Source of the DNA: an uncultured Lachnospiraceae bacterium
GTDB taxonomy: Bacteria; Bacillota; Clostridia; Lachnospirales; Lachnospiraceae
DNA: 64,000 nt
Reading direction: 5' to 3'
NCBI GenBank assembly: GCA_910587095.1
Contig: CAJUMJ010000048.1
Span: 45,942-109,941, forward strand
Part shown: positions 50,616-59,029 of the stretch, in pieces
How positions within the stretch are numbered: the first letter of the stretch is position 1
How the letters are laid out: each line of letters begins with the position of its first letter
Notes under the pieces: generated by a model
The model's database searches: none
What the model saw: only the letters and a program-made list of their open reading frames with translations
Told to the model about the DNA's origin: nothing
Translations under genes and position numbers: made by a program

Positions 50616-52622
50616 ATGAGAATTGCACTGACGGGAAATCCCAATAGCGGAAAAACCACAATGTACAACGCCCTTACAGGCAGGAATGAAAAGGTCGGCA
50701 ACTGGGCAGGCGTCACCGTGGAAAAGAAAGAAAGCCGGATCAAAAAAGCTTACTATGACGGGACGGAGGAACTGATTGCGGTAGATTTGCCGGGGGCTTA
50801 TTCCATGTCTCCTTTCACATCCGAGGAGAGTATCACCAGCACATATGTGAAGAACGAGAACCCGGATGCGATTATCAATATCGTGGACGCTACCAATTTG
50901 AGCAGAAGCCTCTTTTTTACGACTCAGCTATTGGAACTTGACATTCCGGTGGTAGTCGCTTTGAATAAAAGCGACGTCAACGAGAAAAAAGATACGGAGA
51001 TCGACGCAGCGCTCTTGTCAGAGAAGCTTGGATGCCCTGTGTTACAGACCGTTTCCACGGCTTCCGGGTCTAATGGTCTGAAAGCGGTGGTGGAGAAAGC
51101 GGCTTTTGCAAAGAATAACGGACAGAAAGCTCCTTACGAGCAGGGCGAAATCGACTTGCATGACAAAGCCGCGGTGGAGGCCGCCGACAGAAAACGGTTC
51201 GAGTTTGTGAAGGGGATCGTGGAAAGCGTGGAGAAACGCAAGGTTCTGACAAAGGAAAAGAACGGTCAGGATCGGATTGACGCCGCGCTCACCAGTCCAT
51301 GGCTTGGCATTCCGGTTTTTGCGGTGGTCATGTTTCTGGTATTCTATATTTCCCAATCCACCCTGGGCACATGGATTGCCGACTGGCTGGTGGGCTGGAT
51401 TGAAACCTTTCAGGGTTTCGTGGCGGTACATGTGGAGGGCGCGAATCCATTCTTACAGTCTCTGCTGGTGGACGGCATCATCGGCGGCGTGGGGGCGGTT
51501 GTCGGCTTCCTGCCTCTTGTGATGGTGATGTACTTCCTGATTGCGCTTCTGGAAGACTGCGGCTATATGGCGCGTGCTACAGTGGTGCTTGACCCGGTCT
51601 TTAAGAGGGTGGGGCTTTCCGGCAAGTCTGTGATTCCCATGGTAATCGGTACGGGCTGCGCGATTCCGGGCATAATGGCATGCCGAACCATCAGAAACGA
51701 GAGAGAACGCCGCGCTACGGCAATGTTGACGCCATTTATGCCCTGCGGCGCAAAACTGCCGGTGATCGCCCTGTTTGTGGGTGCGTTTTTCCAGAAGACG
51801 CCTTGGGTCGGCGTGCTGATGTATTTTGCGGGTATTGTGCTGATTTTACTGGGAGCGTTGTTAGTCAATGCGGTGACGGGCTATAAATTCAGAAAATCCT
51901 TTTTTATCATCGAGCTGCCGGAGTATAAGCTGCCGAGCATGAAACGGGCGGTCATTTCCATGCTGGGGCGTGGCAAGGCATATATCGTCAAGGCGGGAAC
52001 CATTATTCTCGTATGTAATACGGTGGTGCAGATCATGCAGTCCTTTGACTGGCGGCTGCAGGCGGTGGAAGAGGGAATGGAGCACACTTCCATTCTGGCT
52101 TCTATCGCTTCACCCTTTGCCGTTCTTCTTGTGCCGATTGTCGGTTTTGCGGCATGGCAGCTTGCGGCGGCGGCGGTTACCGGCTTTATTGCCAAGGAAA
52201 ATGTGGTCGGCACGCTGGCGGTCTGCTATGGGCTCAGCGCGTTTATTGACACGGAGGAACTGGCGCTTGTGGGGGACGGCAATGTGGTGGCGCAGGCGAT
52301 GGCGCTCACGAAGGCAGCAGCTTTAGCCTACCTGATGTTTAACCTGTTTACGCCTCCCTGCTTTGCGGCGCTCGGCGCGATGAACTCCGAGATGCAGAGC
52401 AAAAAATGGCTGTGGGCAGGTATCGGGCTGCAGATGGGCATCGGATTTACCGTGGCGTTTCTCGTGTACCAGATTGGCACGCTGTTTACTACGGGAAGCG
52501 TCGGAAACGGTTTTGTTGCGGGACTGGTTGCGGTACTTTCCATGGCGGCTGTGGTTGCATGGTTGGTGCAGCGGACGAACAGACAATTTGACGTGGAATA
52601 CGGTTTGAAGAAGGCTGCGTAA
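50616..52622 (+). CDS. feoB: Ferrous iron transporter FeoB
   Basis: A 668-residue inner membrane protein. The N-terminal GTPase-like domain has G1 GNPNSGKTT, the G2/switch region NWAGVTVEKKE, G3 DLPGAYSMSP and G4 ALNKSD. A GDI-like helical linker follows, then two Gate regions of about eight helices with the conserved GCAIPGIMACRTI and Cys in MPCGAKLPVIALF. ATG 50616 follows GAGGAGG; an in-frame ATG at 50532 has no ribosome binding site. It takes up Fe(II) under anaerobic conditions. Confidence 0.95.
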   Translation: MRIALTGNPNSGKTTMYNALTGRNEKVGNWAGVTVEKKESRIKKAYYDGTEELIAVDLPGAYSMSPFTSEESITSTYVKNENPDAIINIVDATNLSRSLFFTTQLLELDIPVVVALNKSDVNEKKDTEIDAALLSEKLGCPVLQTVSTASGSNGLKAVVEKAAFAKNNGQKAPYEQGEIDLHDKAAVEAADRKRFEFVKGIVESVEKRKVLTKEKNGQDRIDAALTSPWLGIPVFAVVMFLVFYISQSTLGTWIADWLVGWIETFQGFVAVHVEGANPFLQSLLVDGIIGGVGAVVGFLPLVMVMYFLIALLEDCGYMARATVVLDPVFKRVGLSGKSVIPMVIGTGCAIPGIMACRTIRNERERRATAMLTPFMPCGAKLPVIALFVGAFFQKTPWVGVLMYFAGIVLILLGALLVNAVTGYKFRKSFFIIELPEYKLPSMKRAVISMLGRGKAYIVKAGTIILVCNTVVQIMQSFDWRLQAVEEGMEHTSILASIASPFAVLLVPIVGFAAWQLAAAAVTGFIAKENVVGTLAVCYGLSAFIDTEELALVGDGNVVAQAMALTKAAALAYLMFNLFTPPCFAALGAMNSEMQSKKWLWAGIGLQMGIGFTVAFLVYQIGTLFTTGSVGNGFVAGLVAVLSMAAVVAWLVQRTNRQFDVEYGLKKAA

Positions 52623-52690
52623 TAATATGGCGTATGTGAAAACGGAATGTCACCGCATAGGGTGGATAAGAACGGGAAAGGAAGAAGAGG

Positions 52691-52867
52691 ATGACGAATT
52701 TGATTACGACAGGGGTTCTGTCTGTTCTGATAGGCGTGGCGCTCATCTATCTTGTCAGGGCAAGGCGGCATGGTGTGAAATGCGTAGGATGCCCGCATTC
52801 GGGAGATTGCGGGAAGGGAGGTATGGAAGGCGGCTGTGGGTGCCGCGTTGCGAAACGGCAGGAATGA
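52691..52867 (+). CDS. FeoB-associated Cys-rich membrane protein
   Basis: A 58-residue protein encoded 68 bp after feoB, with GGAAGAAGAGG directly before its ATG. Residues 1-22 form one membrane helix (NLITTGVLSVLIGVALIYL). The rest is basic and Cys/Gly-rich (KCVGCPHSGDCGKGG and GGCGCRVAKRQE; five Cys plus one His). It fits the FeoB-associated Cys-rich family common in Clostridia, which may take the place of FeoC; its iron-binding role is inferred. Confidence 0.8.
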   Translation: MTNLITTGVLSVLIGVALIYLVRARRHGVKCVGCPHSGDCGKGGMEGGCGCRVAKRQE

Positions 52868-52873
52868 ACGGAA

Positions 52874-53743
52874 TCAGGAAGACGGACGACAGTTTGCGGG
52901 TTGTTGCCTTATTCCGGCGCGGTACTTTCCGGGAGACATGCCGGTAAGCCGTTTGAATACGGTGATAAAGTAATTGTAGTCAGCGAAACCACAGGCGGAG
53001 GCGGTTTCGCTGATATTCCATTCAGGATGTTCGGCGAGAAGGGATTTCGCTTTCTCTATGCGCAGGGAGCGGATATGTTCGGCGATGCCGCATCCGTAAT
53101 TTTGGGCGGAAATTTCGTAGAGATAGGTTTTCCCGATCTGGAAGCGGCGACACAGGTCAGCGACGTTTAACTCTTCGGTAAAATGCGCACAGATATATTC
53201 GTCGATTCGGGCAGGCAATTCTTTGCGCTGTACGATGGCTATTCGTTCCAGGCACAGGTAGGAGGCGACGGCCTGCATGATGTGGGAGACGGAAGCGATA
53301 TAATCCTCTGAAATAAGCGGACCGGCCAGGCAGGCGGCTTCTAACGCGTTTTCGTCAATGTGGTAGGAGGCGCACTTTTCCCGGACGGTTTTTAAACCTT
53401 CCTCATAAGTCGGGTAGGAAAATACATGACCAAAAAACAGATAACCGATCACAATATTGCCCAAAGTGAGCGGGGTAATACTCTCGGTTAGTCCGGCATG
53501 ACAGCGGTAAGTGTAGGCGCTGCGGCTTTTGGCTGCCATCTCGCAGGCGTGAGCGTCGCAGCGGGCGCACTGTGCGGCTGCGGCCTTGTCAGTCCGTATG
53601 ATCTGACAGCAGGGAGCGATCTGCGCCGGGTAGGCGGTCAGCTCACGGAAAGAATCGTCAAAGACCGTGATCCGCAGTCTTGTGATACGGTAAAAATCCT
53701 GTAAAAGTGAATTGAGTTTGGAAAGATCAAAGGTTGAAATCAT
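52874..53743 (-). CDS. AraC-family regulator with PocR sensor domain
   Basis: A 289-residue activator-type regulator. The N-terminal 160 residues match the PocR ligand-binding domain, a PAS-like domain with a Cys cluster (CCQIIRTDKAAAAQCARCDAHAC; shown here in parts) and ITPLTLGNIVIGYLFFGHVF. The C-terminal AraC double HTH shows NVADLCRRFQIGKTYLYEI and ISETASACGFADYNYFITVF. ATG 53743 has only a weak GGTG site; a GTG at 53752 is possible. It is divergent from the isomerase and kinase genes and probably controls them. The PocR ligand is often a short diol or sugar. Confidence 0.9.
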   Translation of the reverse strand: MISTFDLSKLNSLLQDFYRITRLRITVFDDSFRELTAYPAQIAPCCQIIRTDKAAAAQCARCDAHACEMAAKSRSAYTYRCHAGLTESITPLTLGNIVIGYLFFGHVFSYPTYEEGLKTVREKCASYHIDENALEAACLAGPLISEDYIASVSHIMQAVASYLCLERIAIVQRKELPARIDEYICAHFTEELNVADLCRRFQIGKTYLYEISAQNYGCGIAEHIRSLRIEKAKSLLAEHPEWNISETASACGFADYNYFITVFKRLTGMSPGKYRAGIRQQPANCRPSS

Positions 53744-53766
53744 GGCAGGCACCGTTTTTTCATATG

Positions 53767-53829
53767 CTAGTGCATCGAGTAATAAGTTTCTGCGTCATAT
53801 GGCCGATTACTTATTATTCGATGTACTAG
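53767..53829 (+). repeat. 63-bp inverted repeat in the AraC-isomerase promoter region
   Basis: Arms of 21 nt (53767-53787 and 53809-53829), starting CTAGTGCATCGA and ending TCGATGTACTAG, enclose 21 nt. As plus-strand RNA all 21 pairs form, including two G-U pairs; as minus-strand RNA two positions are A-C mismatches. No T-run follows on either side, so it is not a normal terminator. It may be a regulator site or a small structured insertion. Confidence 0.7.
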
Positions 53830-53853
53830 GAATCGATTGTCAGTCTCTTCTTC

Positions 53854-53882
53854 ATTATAGCAGTTTGGCGAACAAATTCAAA
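53854..53882 (-). promoter_or_regulatory. Promoter of the AraC/PocR regulator
   Basis: Minus-strand -35 TTTGAA (53877-53882), 17-bp spacer, -10 TATAAT (53854-53859). The transcript would run through the 63-bp inverted repeat before reaching the start codon. Confidence 0.6.
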
Positions 53883-54002
53883 GAAAATAAGACGGATATC
53901 TCTATATTTTCCTCTGTAGAAGAACTAGAATAGAAGCATAACGGACAAGGGGAAACAACTGGTAGGCCAGTCGTTTTCACGGAAGACAGGAGGACGAACA
54001 AA

Positions 54003-55406
54003 ATGAGAAAGATGACGTTTGCGTTATGCTTTTGTAACAGAGGGTTTATGCCGGGCGAGTTGATCTACGGGGCAAGGGAGGATATGATTCGTGCGGTGAC
54101 GAATGCGGGTTATGATTATATCGCCATGGATGCGGAACTGACGCGCTACGGTGGCGTGGAGACGAGGGATGAAGGACTGCTCTATGCCAAGTGGCTCAAA
54201 GAACATGAAGGGCAGTACGACGGCGTGATCTTTTCCATGCCGATTTTTGCGGATGAAAACGGTGCGATTACGGCTTTGCAGGATGCGGGAGTACCTATTC
54301 TGATGCAGGCTTATCCCGACGAAATCGGCAAGATGGACTTTGCCCACAGGAGGGACGCTTTTTGCGGTAAATTTTCCGTCACGGACGTTTTTACACAGTA
54401 TCAAGTGCCGTTCACTGTTTTAAAGCCTCATGTGGTGCATCCCCTCAGTGAGAAGTTTGCCGGGAATCTCAGGGATTTTGCCGCTGTGTGCCGGGTGGTG
54501 AACGGTATGAAACGCTGTAATATCGGCTGTATCGGTGCGAGAACCACGGCGTTTAAAACCGTCCGCTTTGATGAGATCGCCATGCAAAAATACGGGATCA
54601 ATGTGGAATCATTTGATTTGTCGGAGCTTGTCTTCAAAGTGGGGAAGCTGGATGACGGGGACGAGAAGGTTGTGGCAAAGAAGGCGGCGCTTGAGGCTTA
54701 TACGGATTTCTCCGGCGTGTCCGTGGAGAAGAAAAACACCCTTGCCAAAATCTCGGTTGTCATCGACGAGTACATAGAAGTGTACCATCTGGACGCGCTC
54801 GCGCTGCGCTGCTGGAATGAGATGGAGGAGATTCTCAGAGTATGTCCCTGCGTACTTTTGTCCGAGTTAAATGACCGGGGAATTACCGCCTCCTGTGAGA
54901 TTGACATGTGCTCCGCCGTCACGATGCGGGCGATGGCGTTAGCCAGCGAAACGCCAACCACGGTTCTGGACTGGAACAACAATTACGGCGAAGACGAGAA
55001 CAAAGTGATTTTGTTCCACTGCGGACCGGTGCCCAATTCCCTGATGACAGACAAGGGAAGGGTGACCAGCCACAAGATGTTTGACAAGACCGATGCGGGA
55101 AGCGGATGCGGTACTTGCGAAGGGCGGATGAAAGCCGGAGATATTACCCTTTCCAACTGTCAGACGAAGGACGGCAAGCTGGTTGTGTACGCTTCCGAGG
55201 CAAGATTTACGGAGGATGAGATTGAGGATGCGTTTTTTGGCTGTGCCGCCGTTTGCGAGATCCCGGATATGCAGGATAAGCTGATCCGTCTGGCGAGGGG
55301 AGGCTTCAAGCATCACACCTCTGTGGGCGTCGGGCATATGAAGGAAATTTTGCGGGAGGCGTTTGTCACTTATCTTGGATACGAGTGGGTGGAGATCGAC
55401 GGTTAG
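54003..55406 (+). CDS. L-fucose/L-arabinose isomerase family protein
   Basis: A 467-residue protein of the fucose-isomerase-like family, which convert aldoses to ketoses with a divalent metal. The N-terminal half is a Rossmann-like pair of domains (GLLYAKWLKEHEGQYDGVIF; GVPILMQAYPDE). The C-terminal catalytic part has CWNEMEEILRVCPC, SCEIDMCSAVTMRAM with a likely metal Glu/Asp pair, and ILFHCGPVPNSL with the conserved His. The start follows AGGAGG. The FGGY kinase is encoded 236 bp downstream. The sugar is unproven. Confidence 0.85.
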   Translation: MRKMTFALCFCNRGFMPGELIYGAREDMIRAVTNAGYDYIAMDAELTRYGGVETRDEGLLYAKWLKEHEGQYDGVIFSMPIFADENGAITALQDAGVPILMQAYPDEIGKMDFAHRRDAFCGKFSVTDVFTQYQVPFTVLKPHVVHPLSEKFAGNLRDFAAVCRVVNGMKRCNIGCIGARTTAFKTVRFDEIAMQKYGINVESFDLSELVFKVGKLDDGDEKVVAKKAALEAYTDFSGVSVEKKNTLAKISVVIDEYIEVYHLDALALRCWNEMEEILRVCPCVLLSELNDRGITASCEIDMCSAVTMRAMALASETPTTVLDWNNNYGEDENKVILFHCGPVPNSLMTDKGRVTSHKMFDKTDAGSGCGTCEGRMKAGDITLSNCQTKDGKLVVYASEARFTEDEIEDAFFGCAAVCEIPDMQDKLIRLARGGFKHHTSVGVGHMKEILREAFVTYLGYEWVEIDG

Positions 55407-55408
55407 CA

Positions 55409-55552
55409 GCGTGAAAAGTGCTTCTAAAGACACCCCGCCATAGGACGGGACGCCAAGAAGCACTAAGTTTCACGCAGGAGAATGCCAAAAAGCGGCATTC
55501 TCCAGGATGAGCTTGTTCATCCGCGGATTTTGAGTCACAGCAGAGCTGTGAC
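55409..55552 (+). repeat. Structured intergenic element, copy B
   Basis: It begins 3 nt after the isomerase stop codon: GCGTGAAAAGTGCTTCT pairs with AGAAGCAC..TTTCACGC. Then come GGAGAATGCC/GGCATTCTCC, GGATGA/TTCATCC and GTCACAGC/GCTGTGAC. Compared with copies A and C the arms differ but stay paired. It lies upstream of the FGGY kinase gene in the same orientation. Confidence 0.85.
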
Positions 55553-55642
55553 ATGGCGGTTAGAGTGAGAAAGATAGAAGCGGGACAGTACAATGGGAAT
55601 GGATTGTGCGGGGGGACAGCGGACAGGGACAGGAGGCGGTGA

Positions 55643-57157
55643 ATGATGAAAATAGCGGGACTGGATATCGGAACCACGGGCTGTAAACTGACGGTTTTTA
55701 CTGAGGAGGGAAAGGATATAGACCGGGCGTACCGGGACTATCCCGTCACGAGAGGCAGCGGCGAACATGAGGTGGATGCGGAAAGCATTATGGAAAGCGT
55801 GCTTTCGGTGCTCTCGGTGATGGCGGAAAAATACCCGGACATCTGCGGGATCGGCGTCACCAGTTTTGGGGAGACTTTTGTGTTTACGGACGAGGCGGGA
55901 AAGCCTCTTCACAGGGCGATGCTCTACACAGACCCAAGAGGCAGGGAGGAATGTCTGGAATTGACGAAGAAAATGGACGGTCGTAAGATCGCCGCCATTA
56001 CGGGACTCCGCCCCCACGAGATGTACAGCCTTCCCAAGATGATGTGGATGAAAAAAAACAGACCGGAAGTTTACAGGCAGGCAAAACATGTTTTTCTGAT
56101 GGAGGACTATGTGGTGTTTCATCTGACGGGACAGGCCCAGATAGACTATTCCCTTGCGACCAGAACCATGGCTTTTGACATCGCATCCCTTGGCTGGAGC
56201 AGGGAACTGTTTGAATTGGCGGGAATTGATGTTTCTCTCATGTCTAAGACAGTGCCGGTCGGAACTTCGGCGGGCAATGTTCTCCCCGGCATTGCCGGAC
56301 AGACCGGTCTTTCGGAGACGACGCGGATTGTGAGTATCAGCCACGATCAGGTGGCTGCCGCGGTGGGCGCGGGCGTGTTTGACGCGCAGACGGCGGTGGA
56401 GGGCGCGGGGACGGTGGAATGTATCACACCGGTATACGAGGGACTGCCGCCTTCCGATGTGATGTATGACGGGTATTTCTCTGTAGTGCCCCACGTGATA
56501 CCGGGCAAGTATGTGTGCTACGCCTTTTCCTACACGGGCGGCGCACTGATCCAGTGGTGTGTGGATACGTTGGCTAAGAAGGAGAAGGAGCTGGCGGCAA
56601 AGAGAGGGATTTCCGTACACGAATATCTGGAGAGAGAGTACGTGTGCGAGCACGGGGATAGCGGCGCGGATGAGCCCACGGGGCTTCTGGTGCTCCCCCA
56701 TTTTGCGGGAGCTGCAACGCCCTATATGGATACCGGGTCGAAGGGGGCTGTGATCGGGCTGACGGCGGCGCACACGGTCAGCGATATTTATCGGGCGTGT
56801 ATGGAAGGAGTGGCTTATGAAATGTTTCTCAACCTGGAATGGCTAAAAGGCTCAGGCATTCATTTCCAGATGCTGCACGCCACCGGGGGCGGGGCGCGTT
56901 CCGCAGTCTGGACACAGATGAAGGCGGATGTTCTGAACGTGCCGTTTACGACGCTTGCAACCGCCAATGCGGGAACGGTGGGAAGCGCCATGCTGACGGG
57001 GATCGCGGTGGGCTGTTATCGGGATTTGGACGACGCTGCGGCGCATATGGTGGAGAAAACAAAAGTTTATCTGCCGGACGCAACAAGGCACGAAAAATAT
57101 ATGGAGGTTTACAGACGTTATCGGAAGGTGTACGATGTGGTCAGAGGGTTGTTATGA
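55643..57157 (+). CDS. FGGY-family carbohydrate kinase
   Basis: A 504-residue sugar kinase with the FGGY/actin-like fold. The N-terminal phosphate loop reads IAGLDIGTTGCKLTVF, the middle has GVTSFGETFVFTDEAG, and the second domain has HDQVAAAVGAGVF and LHATGGGARSAVWTQMKADV. Length and style fit xylulokinase, fuculokinase or rhamnulokinase. With the isomerase upstream and a class II aldolase at 37325 a fucose- or rhamnose-like pathway is plausible. AGGAGG precedes the tandem ATGs at 55643/55646. It overlaps the next gene by 4 bp. Confidence 0.88.
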   Translation: MMKIAGLDIGTTGCKLTVFTEEGKDIDRAYRDYPVTRGSGEHEVDAESIMESVLSVLSVMAEKYPDICGIGVTSFGETFVFTDEAGKPLHRAMLYTDPRGREECLELTKKMDGRKIAAITGLRPHEMYSLPKMMWMKKNRPEVYRQAKHVFLMEDYVVFHLTGQAQIDYSLATRTMAFDIASLGWSRELFELAGIDVSLMSKTVPVGTSAGNVLPGIAGQTGLSETTRIVSISHDQVAAAVGAGVFDAQTAVEGAGTVECITPVYEGLPPSDVMYDGYFSVVPHVIPGKYVCYAFSYTGGALIQWCVDTLAKKEKELAAKRGISVHEYLEREYVCEHGDSGADEPTGLLVLPHFAGAATPYMDTGSKGAVIGLTAAHTVSDIYRACMEGVAYEMFLNLEWLKGSGIHFQMLHATGGGARSAVWTQMKADVLNVPFTTLATANAGTVGSAMLTGIAVGCYRDLDDAAAHMVEKTKVYLPDATRHEKYMEVYRRYRKVYDVVRGLL

Positions 57158-58113
57158 TACTGAGTGCAAGCAGGCGGACCGATATTCCCAATTTTTATGC
57201 CGACTGGTTTTTTAACCGTATAAAAGAGGGATATGTGTATGTCCGCAATCCATTGAATCCGCATCAGGTGAGCGAGATCAGAATATCGCCGGAAACAGTC
57301 GACTGTATTGTATTCTGGACGAAAAATCCGTCGCCGATGCTTCCACGGCTGAATGAACTGAAAGACTATCTCTATTATTTTCAGTTTACGGTCACGGGAT
57401 ACGAAGAAGACATTGAGGTAAATGTGCCCCGTAAAAAGGAGATCGCAATACCGGCATTTTGGAGACTGTCGGAGAAAATCGGTCGGGAAAGAGTGATCTG
57501 GAGATATGACCCGATTCTCTTTACCGGGAAGTATACGCCCGCATACCATCTGTGGGCGTTTGAACAGACGGCCGCCGCCCTGCGGGGATATACCCGCAAG
57601 TGTGTCATCAGCTTTGCGGACAGGTACGCCAAAAATAAAAAGGCAATGGACGCGCTGGGAGCCTACGATCTGGAGGAGGAGCAGTTGGCTGGTTTTGCCG
57701 GACAGCTTTGTATGATCGCCCGGAAAAACGGGATGGAAACGGGAAGCTGCGCGGAAGAAATGAATCTGGAAAGCAGTGGGATCAGTCATAACTGCTGTAT
57801 TGACAAGGCGTTGATCGAATCTCTGGCAGGTTGCCGGATGGATGTAGGCAAAGATAAAAACCAGAGGGAAGCTTGCGGCTGTGTGCAGAGTATTGATATC
57901 GGGGTCTATAATACATGTAAAAACGGCTGTGTGTACTGTTATGCGAACCACAGTATGGAAAGCGTTGTCAGGAATTGTGCGAAATACGATCCGAAGGCCC
58001 CGCTTCTTTGCGGGACGGTTATGGAGGGCGATAAGATTACGCTAAGACAGGTCAGATCGATGAAAGACGGGCAATTAAGTTTGTTTGACAGATCGCGTGA
58101 GAAGTACTTCTAA
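57154..58113 (+). CDS. DUF1848 family protein
   Basis: A 319-residue cytoplasmic protein of DUF1848. The N-terminus ILSASRRTDIPNFYADWF is diagnostic, followed by VFWTKNPSPMLP and YYFQFTVTGYEEDIE. Near the C-terminus Cys-rich ACGCVQSIDIGVYNTCKNGCVYCYAN gives a CxxxC..CxxC pattern that resembles a radical-SAM-type Fe-S site (written here in two parts: ACGCVQS and CKNGCVYCYAN). Chemistry is unknown. ATG 57154 overlaps the kinase stop (ATGA), implying coupling. The last residues REKYF and the stop codon fall inside repeat copy C. Confidence 0.83.
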   Translation: MILSASRRTDIPNFYADWFFNRIKEGYVYVRNPLNPHQVSEIRISPETVDCIVFWTKNPSPMLPRLNELKDYLYYFQFTVTGYEEDIEVNVPRKKEIAIPAFWRLSEKIGRERVIWRYDPILFTGKYTPAYHLWAFEQTAAALRGYTRKCVISFADRYAKNKKAMDALGAYDLEEEQLAGFAGQLCMIARKNGMETGSCAEEMNLESSGISHNCCIDKALIESLAGCRMDVGKDKNQREACGCVQSIDIGVYNTCKNGCVYCYANHSMESVVRNCAKYDPKAPLLCGTVMEGDKITLRQVRSMKDGQLSLFDRSREKYF

Positions 58114-58276
58114 TCACTCGCAGCAAAGGCTGCATTCGCAAAGTCAGCATAGCTGACTTGGAAGTACTAAGTCTGCTTTGCAGACTTTTTTCACGCAGGA
58201 GAATGCCCAAAATACGGGCATTCTCCAGGACGAACTTATTCGTCCGTGGATTCTGATTCACAGCACAGCGGTGTGC
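58095..58276 (+). repeat. Structured intergenic element, copy C
   Basis: It opens with GCGTGAGAAGTACTTCTA, which includes the DUF1848 stop codon, and closes the first domain with TTTTTTCACGC. Inside are GCAGC/GCTGC, AAGTCAGC/GCTGACTT and AGTCTGC/GCAGACT. The second half has GGAGAATGCCC/GGGCATTCTCC and GGACGAA/TTCGTCC, then GCACA/TGTGC. It is the longest copy, with two extra hairpins, and lies 19 bp before the AlkD-like gene, same strand. Confidence 0.85.
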
Positions 58277-58295
58277 GCTACAGGAGGAGAAGGCA

Positions 58296-59000
58296 ATGGA
58301 AGAGAAGAAGATAGTTGATGAAATCAGGGAGGAACTGTTTGCGCTGCAGGATACGGCATACCGGGATTTTCAGTCCAAGCTGATTCCCGGTTTGGAGAGC
58401 GGTTCCATGATCGGTGTCAGGACGCCTGAACTTCGAAAGCTTGCCAAAAGGATGGCGAAGAGGGAGGAGATCAGTGCGTTTCTGGAAACACTCCCTCACC
58501 GGTACTTCGATGAAAACCAGCTTCACGCCTTTGTCATATCGGAAAACAAAGACTTTGGACGCTGCATGGAGGAGGTCAATCAATTCCTCCCGTTTGTGGA
58601 TAATTGGGCGACCTGCGACCAGATGTCCCCGAAGGTCTTTAAGAAACACAGGGAAGAAATGCTGCCTTATATCAAAGAATGGATTGCCTCCGACAGGACT
58701 TATGTGCTGCGGTTTGGAATCGGTATGCTGATGGAACATTTTCTGGATGAGGATTTTGATCCCGCCTATCCGGAAATGGTTTCACAGGTGCGTTCGGAGG
58801 AATACTATGTCAATATGATGATCGCCTGGTATTTTGCGACGGCGCTGGCAAAACAGTATGAAACCGTTTTGCCTTTTATTGAAAAGAGGCGGCTTGCGCC
58901 GTGGACACACAACAAGGCGATTCAGAAGTCTGTGGAGAGCAATCGCATCACGGCAGAGCAGAAAGCATATCTGAGAGAATTAAAGAAATCGGAAAAATAG
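58296..59000 (+). CDS. DNA alkylation repair protein (AlkD-like HEAT repeat)
   Basis: A 234-residue all-helical protein of the AlkC/AlkD family: FQSKLIPGLESGSMIGVRTPELRKLAKRM (in parts), FVDNWATCDQMSPKVFKKH near residue 105, YVLRFGIGMLMEHFL and MMIAWYFATALAKQYE. AlkD glycosylases remove cationic alkylated bases; the WATCD-type motif around the catalytic Asp is present. Some relatives lack activity. AGGAGGAG precedes the start. The next gene, cutC, follows after 29 bp, so the two may be co-transcribed. Confidence 0.88.
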   Translation: MEEKKIVDEIREELFALQDTAYRDFQSKLIPGLESGSMIGVRTPELRKLAKRMAKREEISAFLETLPHRYFDENQLHAFVISENKDFGRCMEEVNQFLPFVDNWATCDQMSPKVFKKHREEMLPYIKEWIASDRTYVLRFGIGMLMEHFLDEDFDPAYPEMVSQVRSEEYYVNMMIAWYFATALAKQYETVLPFIEKRRLAPWTHNKAIQKSVESNRITAEQKAYLRELKKSEK

Positions 59001-59029
59001 AGAAAAACGGGACAAGGAGGACGTGACCG

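Noticed and set aside
53712..53933. 73-codon plus-strand frame upstream of the isomerase
   Set aside because: It overlaps the AraC start and the long inverted repeat, has no ribosome binding site and no plausible product.
55535..56773. Minus-strand frame of about 410 codons over the FGGY kinase
   Set aside because: Arg/His-rich shadow of a strongly conserved kinase; no ribosome binding site and no recognisable motifs.
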